Source of the DNA: Streptomyces sp. NBC_01445
GTDB lineage: Bacteria; Actinomycetota; Actinomycetes; Streptomycetales; Streptomycetaceae
Length of the DNA stretch: 64,000 bases
Reading direction: 5' to 3'
Assembly: GCF_035918235.1 (NCBI RefSeq)
Contig: NZ_CP109485.1
Coordinates: forward strand, 5,456,001-5,520,000
The number at the start of each line of letters is the position of its first letter. Position 1 is the stretch's first letter. Of this stretch, positions 39,441 through 49,489 are shown piece by piece. Both the position numbers and the translations under genes were made by a program. Below the pieces are notes generated by a model. That model worked only from the letters and a program-made list of their open reading frames with translations. It made no database searches and had not been told where the DNA came from.

Positions 39441-39914
39441 ATGGCTGAATCCGACACCCCTCACCAGCCCCCAGTGCTTCTGCCGGACGCCCCCCATCCG
39501 GAGGCTGAACCCGGAACGGCCCCGCTGAGGCTGGAGACCACCCAGTCCCGCGAAGGGCTCCTGGACGGCGCGTGGTGGCCCCGATCACATGACATCACGG
39601 CCGAACTGCCCGCCCTGGTCGCGGAGCTGACCTCGCACCTCGGCCCCATCACGCGCGTCGGCCTCGACGCCGCCGCCTGGGAAGAGCTGCCGACCCGCCT
39701 GATCATCGACGACCAGGTCGTGCATCTCGACGCCCACGAGATCGGCGACGGCACCGCACTCGTCACCCGCGGCGACGAGGACCTCTTCGTCCTCCTGGTC
39801 GTGCCTCCCGAATCCGAGCCCGAAGCGGCTCGCGCCGCGATGGCCCGCGCCGTACGCCCCGACAACATCACCGAGGCCGCAGAACGCATCGTCGCCAACC
39901 CCGACGAATCCTGA
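39441..39914 (+). CDS. DUF5994 family protein
   Basis: The product has 157 residues. The central part LRLETTQSREGLLDGAWWPR followed by SHDITAELPALVAELTSHLGPITRVGLDAAAWEELPTRL is the conserved core of DUF5994, a family common in Streptomyces, often in several copies. No catalytic motif is known. A disordered Pro-rich N-terminus (residues 1-28) precedes it. Confidence 0.85.
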   Translation: MAESDTPHQPPVLLPDAPHPEAEPGTAPLRLETTQSREGLLDGAWWPRSHDITAELPALVAELTSHLGPITRVGLDAAAWEELPTRLIIDDQVVHLDAHEIGDGTALVTRGDEDLFVLLVVPPESEPEAARAAMARAVRPDNITEAAERIVANPDES

Positions 39915-39940
39915 GCCGGGAAACGACGCGCGCGCTCCGG

Positions 39941-40327
39941 TCAGGGGCGGCGGCCCGCAAGGACGCAGAACTCGTTCCCCTCCGGGTCGGCAAGTGGGAC
40001 CCAGCTCACATCGCCCTGCCCGACGTCGACGTGCCGGGCACCCAGGTCGAGCAGGCGACGGACCTCTTCGGCCTGCTCCCTGTCGGTCGGGTTGACGTCG
40101 ATGTGGAGCCTGTTCTTGACGGCCTTGCCCTCGGGCACGCGCGCGAAGGTGAGCGCCGGTGGCACCGGGCCGAGGCGGTCCTTGCCCTCGGGCACCTCGG
40201 GGGAGCCGATGGTGACAAGCCCGTCCTCCCGGTCGTGCACCTCGTAGCCGAGGACGGAACACCAGAACCGGGCGAGCGCGTCGGGATCTGCACAGTCGAT
40301 CGCAAGCTCGGTGAACTTACTGGTCAT
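39941..40327 (-). CDS. VOC (glyoxalase/bleomycin-resistance fold) protein
   Basis: The product has 128 residues with two beta-alpha-beta-beta-beta modules: FTELAIDCADPDALARFWCS and the second module NRLHIDVNPTDREQAEEVRR ending VPLADPEGNEFCVL. The HIDV His and the final Glu are usual metal ligands. Substrate unknown. It is convergent to the DUF5994 gene; its promoter region adjoins the terminator of tRNA-Ser(GGA). Confidence 0.9.
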   Translation of the reverse strand: MTSKFTELAIDCADPDALARFWCSVLGYEVHDREDGLVTIGSPEVPEGKDRLGPVPPALTFARVPEGKAVKNRLHIDVNPTDREQAEEVRRLLDLGARHVDVGQGDVSWVPLADPEGNEFCVLAGRRP

Positions 40328-40370
40328 GTGAGGACCTCCCAGTCGAGTAGCCGACTACGCAACCACAGAA

Positions 40371-40410
40371 CGTCGAAGGGCCCCACCGCAAGCGGTGGGG
40401 CCCTTCGACG
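40371..40410 (-). terminator. Very strong terminator of tRNA-Ser(GGA)
   Basis: A perfect 19-base-pair stem (40371-40389 with 40392-40410) has only AA between the arms, so a few central pairs must open to form the loop. It is the longest perfect hairpin of this part of the window, tied with the one after purL. Confidence 0.9.
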
Positions 40411-40429
40411 TATTGCCCGGTGAGAGCAA

Positions 40430-40517
40430 TGGCGGAGGATACGAGATTCGAACTCGTGAGGGGTTGCCCCCAACACGCTTTCCAAGCGTGCGCCCTAGGC
40501 CACTAGGCGAATCCTCC
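40430..40517 (-). tRNA. tRNA-Ser (anticodon GGA), CCA encoded
   Basis: On the minus strand the acceptor stem GGAGGAT pairs with ATCCTCC, discriminator G, followed by an encoded CCA. The anticodon arm CACGC-TTGGAAA-GCGTG gives GGA for UCC/UCU codons. A long variable arm (TTGGGGGCAACCCC) is present. A -10 box TATTGT (40525-40530) lies 7 bases upstream. Confidence 0.97.
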
Positions 40518-40630
40518 GCCGCAAACAATACAAGACGTTGGGGGGTGCTCGCGAACATGATCCGGGGGCGGGGATCGGGCCGGGGACCGGGCTCGTGATT
40601 CCGGCCGGGCATCCGCTACTGTGGAGCTCA

Positions 40631-40716
40631 GCCCCTCACGTGGCGCTATCTGACTGAACTCCCCCAGGGCCGGAAGGCAGCAAGGGTAGGTCGGCTCTGG
40701 CGGGTGCGTGAGGGGC
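40631..40716 (+). ncRNA. ffs: SRP RNA (4.5S-type, bacterial small)
   Basis: The 5' GCCCCTCACG (40631-40640) pairs with CGTGAGGGGC (40707-40716). The apical part holds the conserved Ffh-binding region CCAGGGCCGGAAGGCAGCAA, with the GGAA tetraloop and the symmetric loop of SRP helix 8. The RNA and Ffh form the signal recognition particle that targets membrane proteins. TACTGT (40617-40622) is a fitting -10 box, and the transcript would start near 40629-40631. Placement just upstream of dnaX is as known in Streptomyces. Confidence 0.92.
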
Positions 40717-40761
40717 GTCTTGCGTTCCGGGGCGGCTCGCCCCCGGCGGCCGCGGTCGTCA

Positions 40762-40799
40762 GCGGCGGCCCTGGTTGTCGGCGGCGGCCCTGGTTGTCA
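40762..40799 (+). repeat. Two tandem 19-bp units between SRP RNA and dnaX
   Basis: GCGGCGGCCCTGGTTGTC occurs at 40762-40779 and again at 40781-40798, period 19. The second unit ends in TTGTCA, which resembles a -35 box, but the spacing to the -10-like TAACCT (40811) is too short for a standard promoter. Confidence 0.6.
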
Positions 40800-40823
40800 G
40801 TGGGCGCCTATAACCTCGTATAC

Positions 40824-43094
40824 GTGTCGTCTCTCGCGCTCTACCGCCGCTATCGCCCGGAGTCGTTCGCCGAGGTCATCGGGCAAGAACATGTGACCGA
40901 CCCGCTGCAGCAGGCGCTGCGGAACAACCGGGTCAATCACGCGTACCTGTTCAGTGGCCCGCGCGGCTGCGGCAAGACGACGAGCGCGCGCATCCTCGCG
41001 CGGTGTCTGAACTGCGAGCAGGGGCCCACACCGGCGCCGTGCGGCGAGTGCCAGTCCTGCCGCGACCTGGCGAGGAACGGGCCGGGTTCGATCGACGTCA
41101 TCGAGATCGACGCCGCTTCGCACGGTGGTGTCGACGACGCCCGTGACCTGCGAGAAAAGGCCTTCTTCGGGCCCGCGAGCAGCCGCTACAAGATCTACAT
41201 CATCGACGAGGCCCACATGGTCACGTCGGCGGGGTTCAACGCCCTTCTGAAGGTCGTCGAAGAGCCCCCGGAGCACCTCAAGTTCATCTTCGCCACCACG
41301 GAGCCCGAGAAGGTCATCGGGACCATCCGGTCGCGTACGCACCACTACCCCTTCCGCCTCGTGCCGCCCGGGACTCTCCGGGACTACCTCGGAGAGGTCT
41401 GCGGCAAGGAGGACATCCCTGTCGCGGAGGGTGTCCTGCCGCTGGTCGTGCGGGCCGGTGCCGGTTCCGTGCGTGACTCCATGTCTGTCATGGACCAGCT
41501 GCTCGCCGCCGCGGCCGAGGACGGTGTGACGTATGCCATGGCGACGTCCCTCCTCGGGTACACGGACGGTTCGCTGCTCGACTCCGTCGTCGAGGCCTTC
41601 GCCTCGGGGGACGGCGCCGCCGCCTTCGAGGTCGTGGACCGCGTCATCGAGGGGGGCAACGACCCGCGCCGGTTCGTCGCCGACCTCCTGGAGCGGTTGC
41701 GGGACCTGGTGATCCTGGCCGCCGTCCCGGACGCGGCCGAGAAGGGCCTCATCGACGCTCCTGTCGACGTCGTCGAGCGGATGCAGGCCCAGGCCGGAGT
41801 CTTCGGCGGCGCCGAGCTCAGCCGCGCCGCCGACCTGGTCAACGAGGGGCTCACCGAGATGCGGGGCGCCACCTCACCCCGCCTCCAGCTCGAGCTGATC
41901 TGCGCGCGCGTGCTGCTGCCCGCCGCGTACGACGACGCCCGCTCCGTGATGGCCCGGCTCGACCGCCTGGAGCGCGGCGGCCACTTCGTACCCGCGGGAC
42001 AGGGCTCCGGCCCGGCCATGGGATACGTGCCGTCGCCCGACGCCCACCCCGGCGCGGCCGCGCAGGTCCCTGCGGGGGGCGGTCCTGCCGCTGCCCGGGC
42101 CGCGGTGCGGGGGCCGGGACCGGGCGGGGAAGCGGCGCCCGCGCCTATGGCTCCAGCGCCCGCTCCTGCACCGGCACCTACTCCTGCTCCTGCTCCTGCT
42201 CCGGCACCGGCTCCGGCTCCTGCTCCTCAGGTATCCGCGCCGCCGGCCGTTGCTCCGGCAGAACCCGCGCCCGCGGCGCCGCCCGCCGGGGCCGCACCCG
42301 GCGCGTGGCCCACTGCCGCCCCCGCCGGTGGCGGCAGGCGCCCCGGCGGGTGGCCCACGGCCGCGCCCAGCGGCGGAGGCACTGGTGGGGGCCAGCCCTC
42401 CGCCGCGGCGCCCACGCCGCCCCCCGCCCAGCCCCAGCCGCAGGCGCCCGCTCAGCCCCCCGCCGCGGCACCGCCCGCCGCCGGTGGGCTCGACCCGCGC
42501 AGTCTGTGGCCGAACATCCTCGAAGTGGTCAAGAACAAGCGCCGCTTCACCTGGATCCTGCTCAGCCAGAACGCGCAGGTGACCGGCTTCGACGGCACGA
42601 CCCTCCAGCTCGGCTTCCTGAACGCCGGAGCGCGGGACAACTTCGCGAGCAGCGGCAGCGAAGAGGTCCTGCGGACGGCGCTGGCCGAGCAGTTCGGCGT
42701 CCACTGGAAGGTCGAGGCGGTCGTCGACCCCTCGGGCGGCGGTGGTGGTGGCGGCCAGGCTCCGCCCCCCGCTCCGGGCGGCGGCTACCCGGGCCAGGGC
42801 GGTGGCTACGCGGGTCAGGGCGGCGGTGGTGCCCCCGCGGCACCCACTCCGCCGCGCCCGCCGGCCCCGCAGGCGCAGGCCCCGGCCGCGCCGCGCCCCC
42901 CGGAGCGGTCCGCTCCGCAGGCATCCGCCCCCGCGCCGAGACCGGCGGCCCCGGAGCCGCCCCCGGTCTCCATCGAGGACGACATCCCGGCCGACGACGA
43001 CGCCGACCTCGACGAGTCGGGGGTCCTCTCCGGCCACGACCTGATCGTCCGCGAGCTCGGGGCGACGGTCGTCGAGGAATTCACGAACGAGTAG
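40824..43094 (+). CDS. dnaX: DNA polymerase III subunit gamma/tau
   Basis: The product has 756 residues. The AAA+ clamp-loader module (1-365) shows [20 protein letters not shown] (Walker A), the four-Cys zinc site [39 protein letters not shown] (Walker B) and [18 protein letters not shown] (sensor 1). Residues about 400-555 are a Pro/Ala-rich linker with (Ala-Pro)n runs, then a tau-like domain (about 560-640, [20 protein letters not shown]) and a second low-complexity tail ending in an acidic motif. It loads the sliding clamp at the replisome. GTG at 40824 lies 7 bases after TAACCT, so the mRNA is probably leaderless. I see no frameshift signal. Confidence 0.96.
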   Translation: MSSLALYRRYRPESFAEVIGQEHVTDPLQQALRNNRVNHAYLFSGPRGCGKTTSARILARCLNCEQGPTPAPCGECQSCRDLARNGPGSIDVIEIDAASHGGVDDARDLREKAFFGPASSRYKIYIIDEAHMVTSAGFNALLKVVEEPPEHLKFIFATTEPEKVIGTIRSRTHHYPFRLVPPGTLRDYLGEVCGKEDIPVAEGVLPLVVRAGAGSVRDSMSVMDQLLAAAAEDGVTYAMATSLLGYTDGSLLDSVVEAFASGDGAAAFEVVDRVIEGGNDPRRFVADLLERLRDLVILAAVPDAAEKGLIDAPVDVVERMQAQAGVFGGAELSRAADLVNEGLTEMRGATSPRLQLELICARVLLPAAYDDARSVMARLDRLERGGHFVPAGQGSGPAMGYVPSPDAHPGAAAQVPAGGGPAAARAAVRGPGPGGEAAPAPMAPAPAPAPAPTPAPAPAPAPAPAPAPQVSAPPAVAPAEPAPAAPPAGAAPGAWPTAAPAGGGRRPGGWPTAAPSGGGTGGGQPSAAAPTPPPAQPQPQAPAQPPAAAPPAAGGLDPRSLWPNILEVVKNKRRFTWILLSQNAQVTGFDGTTLQLGFLNAGARDNFASSGSEEVLRTALAEQFGVHWKVEAVVDPSGGGGGGGQAPPPAPGGGYPGQGGGYAGQGGGGAPAAPTPPRPPAPQAQAPAAPRPPERSAPQASAPAPRPAAPEPPPVSIEDDIPADDDADLDESGVLSGHDLIVRELGATVVEEFTNE

Positions 43095-43284
43095 GCGGCC
43101 TCGTAGCGGGACCGGACAGCACGGGCCACGCAGCACAGCCACTGCCCACACGGCTCAGACCCCCGTAAAGGCCCCGGATCGGCCCCCGGCACCCCGTCCC
43201 ATGGAGAAACGCACGAACCCCCGCCGCCCCCGCTCTCGGCGGCCCGTACAAGAGCACACCGGCCCGCCGCCTATGCTGGCTGGC

Positions 43285-44538
43285 GTGAAGGTCCTCGTCA
43301 TCGGCAGCGGCGCCCGCGAACACGCCCTGTGCCGCTCACTGTCCCTCGACCCCGACGTCACCGCGCTGCACTGCGCGCCCGGCAACGCAGGAATCGCCGA
43401 GGTCGCCGAGCTACTCCCGGTCGACGCCCTCGACGGCGCTGCCGTGGCCCGGCTGGCCGGTGAGCTGGCCGCGGACCTCGTCGTGGTCGGTCCGGAGGCG
43501 CCCCTTGTCGCAGGGGTCGCCGACGCCGTACGCGCCGCGGGCATCCCCTGCTTCGGTCCCTCCGGGGAAGCCGCACAGCTGGAGGGCTCGAAGGCGTTCG
43601 CCAAGGACGTGATGGCGGGGGCCGGCGTGCCGACCGCCCGCTCGTACGTCTGCACCACCCCGGCCGAGGTCGACGAGGCGCTCGATGCCTTCGGCGCCCC
43701 GTACGTCGTCAAGGACGATGGCCTCGCGGCCGGCAAGGGCGTCGTCGTGACCGACGACCTCGAGGCCGCCCGCGCGCACGCCAACGCCTGCGACCGCGTC
43801 GTCATCGAGGAGTTCCTCGACGGCCCCGAGGTCTCGCTCTTCGCGATCACCGACGGCGTGACCGTCGTCCCGCTCCAGCCCGCGCAGGACTTCAAGCGCG
43901 CGCTCGACGGCGACGCGGGCCCCAACACCGGTGGCATGGGAGCCTATTCGCCGCTCCCGTGGGCCGACCCGAAGCTCGTCGACGAGGTCATGGAGACGGT
44001 CCTCCAACCGACGGTCGACGAACTGCGCCGCCGCGGCACGGCCTTCTCCGGCCTGCTGTACGCGGGGCTCGCGATCACCTCGCGCGGTGTGCGGGTCATC
44101 GAGTTCAACGCCCGGTTCGGCGACCCGGAGACCCAGGTCGTCCTGGCCCGCCTGAAGACCCCGCTCGCCGGCGTCCTCCTCGCCTCGGCCGACGGCACGC
44201 TCGCGGACCTGCCGCCCCTGCGCTGGAGCGACGAGGCGGCCGTGACCGTCGTCGTGGCCTCCCACAACTACCCGGAAACGCCGCGCACCGGCGACCCCAT
44301 CACCGGGCTCGCCGACGTGGCCGCGCAGGACGCGCCCCACGCGTACGTCCTGCACGCCGGGACGAAGCGGGACGGGGACGCCGTCGTCAGCGCCGGTGGC
44401 CGTGTGCTCTCCGTGACCGCGACGGGCTCGGACCTCACACAGGCCCGCGAGCGCGCGTACGCGGCGGTCTCGCGGATCGGCCTCGACGGCTCGCAGCACC
44501 GCACCGACATCGCGGCGAAGGCGGCCGCGGAGGCCTGA
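43285..44538 (+). CDS. purD: Phosphoribosylamine-glycine ligase
   Basis: The product has 417 residues, full length. The N-domain [20 protein letters not shown], the ATP-grasp segment [35 protein letters not shown], and [17 protein letters not shown] are diagnostic. It makes GAR from phosphoribosylamine, glycine and ATP (step 2 of IMP synthesis). GTG at 43285 lies 7 bases after TATGCT (43272-43277), a typical leaderless start. Upstream open frame sequence to 43201 is not needed. A strong terminator follows. Confidence 0.97.
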   Translation: MKVLVIGSGAREHALCRSLSLDPDVTALHCAPGNAGIAEVAELLPVDALDGAAVARLAGELAADLVVVGPEAPLVAGVADAVRAAGIPCFGPSGEAAQLEGSKAFAKDVMAGAGVPTARSYVCTTPAEVDEALDAFGAPYVVKDDGLAAGKGVVVTDDLEAARAHANACDRVVIEEFLDGPEVSLFAITDGVTVVPLQPAQDFKRALDGDAGPNTGGMGAYSPLPWADPKLVDEVMETVLQPTVDELRRRGTAFSGLLYAGLAITSRGVRVIEFNARFGDPETQVVLARLKTPLAGVLLASADGTLADLPPLRWSDEAAVTVVVASHNYPETPRTGDPITGLADVAAQDAPHAYVLHAGTKRDGDAVVSAGGRVLSVTATGSDLTQARERAYAAVSRIGLDGSQHRTDIAAKAAAEA

Positions 44539-44562
44539 CCGTAAGCCTCACCTGCGTGGACC

Positions 44563-44600
44563 TCAGGCCCTTGATCCGAAGCGGATCAGGGGCCTGAATG
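44563..44600 (+). terminator. Terminator of purD
   Basis: CAGGCCCTTGATCCG (44564-44578) pairs with CGGATCAGGGGCCTG (44582-44596) with one G-T wobble; outer T-A adds a further pair. It begins 26 bases after the stop codon. Confidence 0.85.
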
Positions 44601-44803
44601 TCATCTACCTCTACCCAAAGCCATTCCATCGAGTGACCGCTCGCCCATCCGGCTGACGATGCCTTGAGCCCCAACTAGGGTGCGGCGGAAGCGTTCGGGC
44701 ACTTGGCCCACCGGCATTGCGATGTCAGTGACGGGTGCCACAGTGGGGGAATGGACAACGCCATGGGTGCAGGAAACATAAGCAGCAGGGGGTGACATCG
44801 GTC

Positions 44804-46678
44804 GTGTCCGGTATGGGTGCGGAGATGGGCGCGCAGGCCGCGCGCTCCCGGGCTCTCGCGGTGCTGCGCATCCGCGGCAGAGCGCTGGCCGTCGCCCTGC
44901 TGCCCGCGGCCTTCGCGGTCGTGCTGGCCGCGGGCGCCGCCACCGGGCACATGGCCGGCGACGGCTGGCGGACGGTGCGGTGGATCGTGACGGTCCTCGC
45001 CCTGGTCGTCCTGGCGTGCGCGGCGGGCATCGCCCTCGTGGTGGCCCGCGCCCGTCCGGCCGTCAGCCCGACGGTGCCGATCGCCGAGGAGCGGGCCCCC
45101 GATCTCTACCGGCTGGTGCGTGATCTCGCCGACCGGCTCGACGTCCCGGCCCCCTCCGCCATAGCGCTCACCCCGGACTGCGACAGCTGGCTGGAGGACC
45201 GTACGCACCCCGCGCACGGACCGCCCAGACCCAAGGACGACGAGGGCCGGATCCCGCGTGACGCCGACGGCCCGGGCATCCGGGGCGGCGGCGCCGGCAG
45301 AGGCCGGGTGCCGGCCGCGCCCGTCCTGGTCATCGGCTCCCCCTTCCTGTGGTGGATGCGCGTGGGCGAGCTGCGCGCCGTACTCGCCCCGGTCGTCGCC
45401 GGTACGGGGCCGTCGGCGCACCCGGACATAGCGGCCGCGCGCCGCTTCGTGCGGGGCCTGGACGCGGCGGTCGCCGTCGCTGCGGCGCCCGGTCGCGGAC
45501 CGCTGGGGCGGGCGGTCCTCGGTTGCGTCGGCTGGGTCGCGCGCCTGCTCCTTCGCAGCTGCCGGGGCCACGCCGGCGAGATGGAGCGCGGGGTCGCCGC
45601 GGCCGCCGCCGAGCGCGCACAGACGGTGGACTACGGCGTGCGGATCGTCGCCCAGGAGCAGGTCGGCCTGGCCTACGCGGGCTGGGACCGGCTCCTCACC
45701 CGGGTCGCGCTGCCCGCCTGGCGCATGGGGCGCTGGCCCTCCCGTCTGGACGTGGGCGTCGTCGCCGCACTCACCGAGCTGTCCCGGCGCGACCGCCTCG
45801 CCGAGGGCTTCGCCTCCCGGCTCGGGGAGCGGCCCGCCTGCGATCTGCTGGAGGAGCCGGGCACGGTGGACGAGGCGGCGTCGCTGCTCGCGGCCAGGCT
45901 GTTCCACGGAGGCCCCGCCGAGCCGGGCCCCGACTGGGCGCCGGTCGACTGGCAGGAGTATCCGGACGAGGTCGTGGACCGTAAGTGGCGCATGGACGCG
46001 GCGCGCCTCCACCGCGTCCTCGACGCACTGGGCGTACGCAGCTCCGCGGACCCCGCGTCCCCCGACCCGGAGGGCCCGACACTCGCCCGGGTGATGGAGC
46101 ACCTCGCATCGGCGACGCGTGCCGGGGACTCCGTAGGGCCCGTGGCCCCCGTAGACCGGGAAGATCCCACCGTCCCCGCCAAGGACCTCACCGACGCTGC
46201 CGACACCGACGCCACCGTCTCCCCCGACGACGACTCCACCGCCCCCGAGGACCCCGAAGACGCCGAGGAGCGCGAGGACACCCCCACCGCTCTTCTCGCC
46301 GCCGGCCTCAGTGCCGAGTCGGCCCGCGAGGAGAGTGAGCGCCCGGCCCCGCCCGTGCCCGCCGCCGGCCAGGGGCCCGACGACGCGCTGTGGGACGAGG
46401 GCATGCTCCCGCTCTTCCCGCTCCAACCACCCCGCACAGGACGCGAGTTGGTGGCCGACCACGTCACGGCGATGGTGTGCTGCGCCGCCGTGGACACGGC
46501 CGGAGCCGCCCCCGGCCTCGACTGGCTGGACGGCCCCTCACTCCTGGTCGACGGCGAGCGCGCCAAGGATCTGACCCCGCGGGTCCTGAGCCTCGTGGAA
46601 GAGGGAGACCCGGAGCCCCTGCGCGCCTGGCTCACCCGCCTCGGCATCCGCCCCGAGAAGCCGGTCCGACTGGTGTAG
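44804..46678 (+). CDS. Membrane protein with degenerate M48-peptidase-like domain
   Basis: The product has 624 residues. Two membrane helices (about 25-75) are followed by APDLYRLVRDLADRLDVPAP, which resembles the first part of M48 metallopeptidases, and then by VLVIGSPFLWWMRVGELRAV and LAPVVAGTG. In active M48 proteins the segment reads ELRAVLAHELGH; here the His-Glu-x-x-His is absent. The C-terminal half holds a very acidic linker (about 430-500) and a small C-terminal domain (GRELVADHVTAMVCCAAVDT). It may be a pseudopeptidase with a regulatory role. GTG at 44804 is chosen for its spacing to GGGGGTGA. Confidence 0.65.
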   Translation: MSGMGAEMGAQAARSRALAVLRIRGRALAVALLPAAFAVVLAAGAATGHMAGDGWRTVRWIVTVLALVVLACAAGIALVVARARPAVSPTVPIAEERAPDLYRLVRDLADRLDVPAPSAIALTPDCDSWLEDRTHPAHGPPRPKDDEGRIPRDADGPGIRGGGAGRGRVPAAPVLVIGSPFLWWMRVGELRAVLAPVVAGTGPSAHPDIAAARRFVRGLDAAVAVAAAPGRGPLGRAVLGCVGWVARLLLRSCRGHAGEMERGVAAAAAERAQTVDYGVRIVAQEQVGLAYAGWDRLLTRVALPAWRMGRWPSRLDVGVVAALTELSRRDRLAEGFASRLGERPACDLLEEPGTVDEAASLLAARLFHGGPAEPGPDWAPVDWQEYPDEVVDRKWRMDAARLHRVLDALGVRSSADPASPDPEGPTLARVMEHLASATRAGDSVGPVAPVDREDPTVPAKDLTDAADTDATVSPDDDSTAPEDPEDAEEREDTPTALLAAGLSAESAREESERPAPPVPAAGQGPDDALWDEGMLPLFPLQPPRTGRELVADHVTAMVCCAAVDTAGAAPGLDWLDGPSLLVDGERAKDLTPRVLSLVEEGDPEPLRAWLTRLGIRPEKPVRLV

Positions 46679-46698
46679 GCCGCGACGGCAATCGCGGC
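46679..46698 (+). terminator. Short hairpin after the M48-like gene
   Basis: GCCGCGA (46679-46685) pairs with TCGCGGC (46692-46698) around a 6-base loop, beginning just after the stop codon. There is no T tract, so it is a weak candidate. Confidence 0.4.
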
Positions 46699-46880
46699 AC
46701 ACCCGCACCCCGCGCCTCTCGCATCCGCACCGTCCACCCCCAACCTCCGGAGGCTCACGTTCCGTTCACGTCAATTCGCGACGAACGGTGACGGAGTGCG
46801 TGCGTAATGTGATGTGCTGGGGTCGGTCGCTGACAGACGGAGCGCACGAGGGCTCGGGGGAGCGAGGGAGGGAAGCGGGC

Positions 46881-48422
46881 ATGGGGCCGGAACGGGAGGG
46901 GCAGAAGGCCGAGTGGCCGGAACACGCGCGGTCACCCCGCACCATCCGCCGCTGGGAGTCCGGCGCGCTCGCCCACGCCGTGAGCGACCCCTTCGGCCAG
47001 GGCCCCCTGCCGTGGCTGCGCGGCAGCGAGCACTACTTCGACGACACGGGCCAGGTGGTCCCCTGGTACGTCGACCACGCCCCCCAGCCCGGCGCGAGCA
47101 CCGTCGCCACCAGCATCCCCAGCCCCCGCACCGGCGGCCCCCGCACGGCCGACGACGTGCACCGCCAGATCAAGGGCTTCACGTCGACCGGAGCGGCCGC
47201 GCCCGGCGAGGCGATCGACTTCCACATCACGGTGGACCCGCCCCAGCAGTTCAGCGTCGACATCTACCGCATCGGTCACTACGGCGGCGACGGTGCCAGC
47301 AAGATCATCACCAGCCCGCGGCTCTCCGGCATCGTCCAGCCGGCCCCGCTCACCGCGGACCGTACGGTCTCCTGCCACCACTGGTGGCTGTCCTGGCGCC
47401 TGCAGATCCCGTCGTTCTGGAACGTGGGCGCGTACGTGGCCGTCCTCACCACCGTCGACGGCTACCGCTCGCACGTCCCCTTCACGGTCCGCGACAGCCG
47501 GCCCGCCGATCTCCTCCTGCTCCTGCCGGACGTGACCTGGCAGGCGTACAACCTCTATCCGGAGGACGGGCACACGGGCGCGAGCCTCTACCACGCGTGG
47601 GACGAGGAGGGGCGACTGCTCGGCGAGGGCGACGCCGCGACGACGGTCTCCTTCGACCGTCCGTACGCCGGCGCGGGTCTCCCCCTGCACGTCGGCCACG
47701 CCTACGACTTCATCCGCTGGGCCGAGCGGTACGGCTACGACCTCGCGTACGCCGACGCCCGCGACCTGCACGCGGGCCGCATCGACCCGACCCGCTACCG
47801 GGGCCTCGTCTTCCCCGGCCACGACGAGTACTGGTCGACGCCGATGCGCCGCACCACCGAAGTGGCCCGCGAGCACGGCACGTCACTCGTCTTCCTCTCC
47901 GCCAACACCATGTACTGGCAGGTGGAGTTGGGCCCGTCCCCGTCCGGCGTGCCGGACCGGCTGCTCACCTGCCACAAGCGCAGAGCGCCCGGGAAGTCCG
48001 CCCTGTGGCGCGAGATCGACCGCCCCGAGCAGCAGCTCATGGGCATCCAGTACGCGGGCCGGGTCCCGGAGCCGCACCCCCTCGTCGTGCGGAACGCCGA
48101 CCACTGGCTGTGGGAGGCCACCGGGGCGCACGAGGGCGACGAGATCGACGGCCTGGTCGCGGGCGAGGCCGACCGCTACTTCCCGCGCACCGCGCTGCCC
48201 GAGCACGAGGACCGCATCCTGCTCGCCCACTCGCCCTATCGCGACAGCGAGCGGGCGCCGCGTCACCAGGAGACGTCCCTGTACCGGGCGCCGTCCGGAT
48301 CGCTGGTCTTCGCGTCCGGCACGTTCGCCTGGTCCCCGGCCCTCGACCGCCCCGGCCATGTCGACCCGCGGATCCAGCGCGCGACGGCCAACCTCCTCGA
48401 CCGGATCTGCAAACGCGACTGA
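46881..48422 (+). CDS. N,N-dimethylformamidase beta-subunit-like protein
   Basis: The product has 513 residues. The pattern VDIYRIGHYGGDGASKIITS, FWNVGAYVAVLTTVDGYRSH, PDVTWQAYNLYPEDGHTGAS and GRIDPTRYRGLVFPGHDEYW with SANTMYWQVEL is that of the large-subunit domain of dimethylformamidase (PF20254). The family covers many uncharacterised actinobacterial proteins, so the DMF activity itself is not implied; the small alpha subunit is not encoded nearby. There is no signal peptide. ATG at 46881 has AGGGAAG upstream; the frame is open to 46788. Confidence 0.85.
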   Translation: MGPEREGQKAEWPEHARSPRTIRRWESGALAHAVSDPFGQGPLPWLRGSEHYFDDTGQVVPWYVDHAPQPGASTVATSIPSPRTGGPRTADDVHRQIKGFTSTGAAAPGEAIDFHITVDPPQQFSVDIYRIGHYGGDGASKIITSPRLSGIVQPAPLTADRTVSCHHWWLSWRLQIPSFWNVGAYVAVLTTVDGYRSHVPFTVRDSRPADLLLLLPDVTWQAYNLYPEDGHTGASLYHAWDEEGRLLGEGDAATTVSFDRPYAGAGLPLHVGHAYDFIRWAERYGYDLAYADARDLHAGRIDPTRYRGLVFPGHDEYWSTPMRRTTEVAREHGTSLVFLSANTMYWQVELGPSPSGVPDRLLTCHKRRAPGKSALWREIDRPEQQLMGIQYAGRVPEPHPLVVRNADHWLWEATGAHEGDEIDGLVAGEADRYFPRTALPEHEDRILLAHSPYRDSERAPRHQETSLYRAPSGSLVFASGTFAWSPALDRPGHVDPRIQRATANLLDRICKRD

Positions 48423-48535
48423 CCAGCCGCTCCCCGACCCGTCTCCGCAGCTGCCGCCCGCCGGACCCGTGGCCAAAACTCATCCCCGTATGAGCGAGAA
48501 TCAGGTGCACTCGTACATATCCACGGGGAGGAACC

Positions 48536-49432
48536 GTGTCCGGATTCGTCGAAAAGCCCGAACCCCAGCAGGTGCCGGGCCTGGTACACCTCCACACCGG
48601 CAAGGTGCGGGACCTGTACCGGAACGAGGCGGGCGACCTCGTGATGGTCGCCTCAGACCGCATGTCCGCCTACGACTGGGTGCTGCCCACCCCCATCCCC
48701 GACAAGGGCCGCGTGCTCACGCAGCTGTCGCTGTGGTGGTTCGACCAGCTCGCCGATCTGGTCCCCAACCACGTCCTGTCGACCGAGCTGCCGCCCGGCG
48801 CCCCCGCCGACTGGCAGGGCCGCACCCTCATCTGCAAGTCGCTGCGCATGGTCCCCGTCGAGTGCGTGGCCCGCGGCTATCTCACGGGCTCCGGCCTCGT
48901 CGAGTACAACGACTCGCGCACGGTCTGCGGCCTCGCGCTGCCCGAGGGCCTGACCGACGGCTCGGAGCTGCCCGCCCCGATCTTCACGCCCGCCACGAAG
49001 GCCGAGGTCGGCGAGCACGACGAGAACGTGTCGTACGAGGAGGTGGCCCGCCAGGTCGGCGCGGAGACCGCCGCCCAGCTGCGCCAGATGACGCTCGCCG
49101 TCTACGGCCGGGCCCGGGACATCGCGCGGGAGCGCGGCGTGATCCTCGCGGACACCAAGTTCGAGTTCGGCTTCGACGGCGAGGCGCTGATCCTCGGCGA
49201 CGAGGTCCTCACCCCGGACTCGTCCCGCTTCTGGCCCGCCGCCGAGTGGGAGCCGGGCCACGCCCAGCCGTCGTTCGACAAGCAGTACGTGCGGAACTGG
49301 CTGACGGGCCCCGAGTCGGGCTGGGACCGCAAGAGCGAGCAGCCGCCGCCGGCGCTTCCGCAGCAGATCGTGGACGCGACGCGCGCCAAGTACATCGAGG
49401 CGTACGAGCGCCTGACCGGCGTCAGCTGGTAA
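48536..49432 (+). CDS. purC: SAICAR synthetase
   Basis: The product has 298 residues. HTGKVRDLYRNEAGDLVMVA, SDRMSAYDWVLPTPIPDKGR, VECVARGYLTGSGLVEY, LADTKFEFGFDGEALILGDE and DKQYVRNWL are diagnostic. It couples CAIR with aspartate (ATP-dependent) in IMP synthesis. GTG at 48536 follows GGGGAGG with ideal spacing. It is a single gene between a DMFase-like gene and a tRNA, with a terminator shared with tRNA-Gly. Confidence 0.97.
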   Translation: MSGFVEKPEPQQVPGLVHLHTGKVRDLYRNEAGDLVMVASDRMSAYDWVLPTPIPDKGRVLTQLSLWWFDQLADLVPNHVLSTELPPGAPADWQGRTLICKSLRMVPVECVARGYLTGSGLVEYNDSRTVCGLALPEGLTDGSELPAPIFTPATKAEVGEHDENVSYEEVARQVGAETAAQLRQMTLAVYGRARDIARERGVILADTKFEFGFDGEALILGDEVLTPDSSRFWPAAEWEPGHAQPSFDKQYVRNWLTGPESGWDRKSEQPPPALPQQIVDATRAKYIEAYERLTGVSW

Positions 49433-49452
49433 CCACGGCGCCGCAGCTACGC

Positions 49453-49487
49453 GAAAGCCCCCGGCACCTGAGGTGCCGGGGGCTTTC
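49453..49487. terminator. Bidirectional terminator between purC and tRNA-Gly
   Basis: GAAAGCCCCCGGCACC (49453-49468) pairs perfectly with GGTGCCGGGGGCTTTC (49472-49487) around TGA. A-rich and T-rich ends on both sides let it work in both directions. Confidence 0.9.
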
Positions 49488-49489
49488 TG

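Noticed and set aside
42120..42480. Repetitive CCGGCTCCTGCT-like tract in dnaX considered as a tandem-repeat array or CRISPR
   Set aside because: It encodes the Ala-Pro linker of the tau subunit; repeats are irregular and in codon phase, with no spacers.
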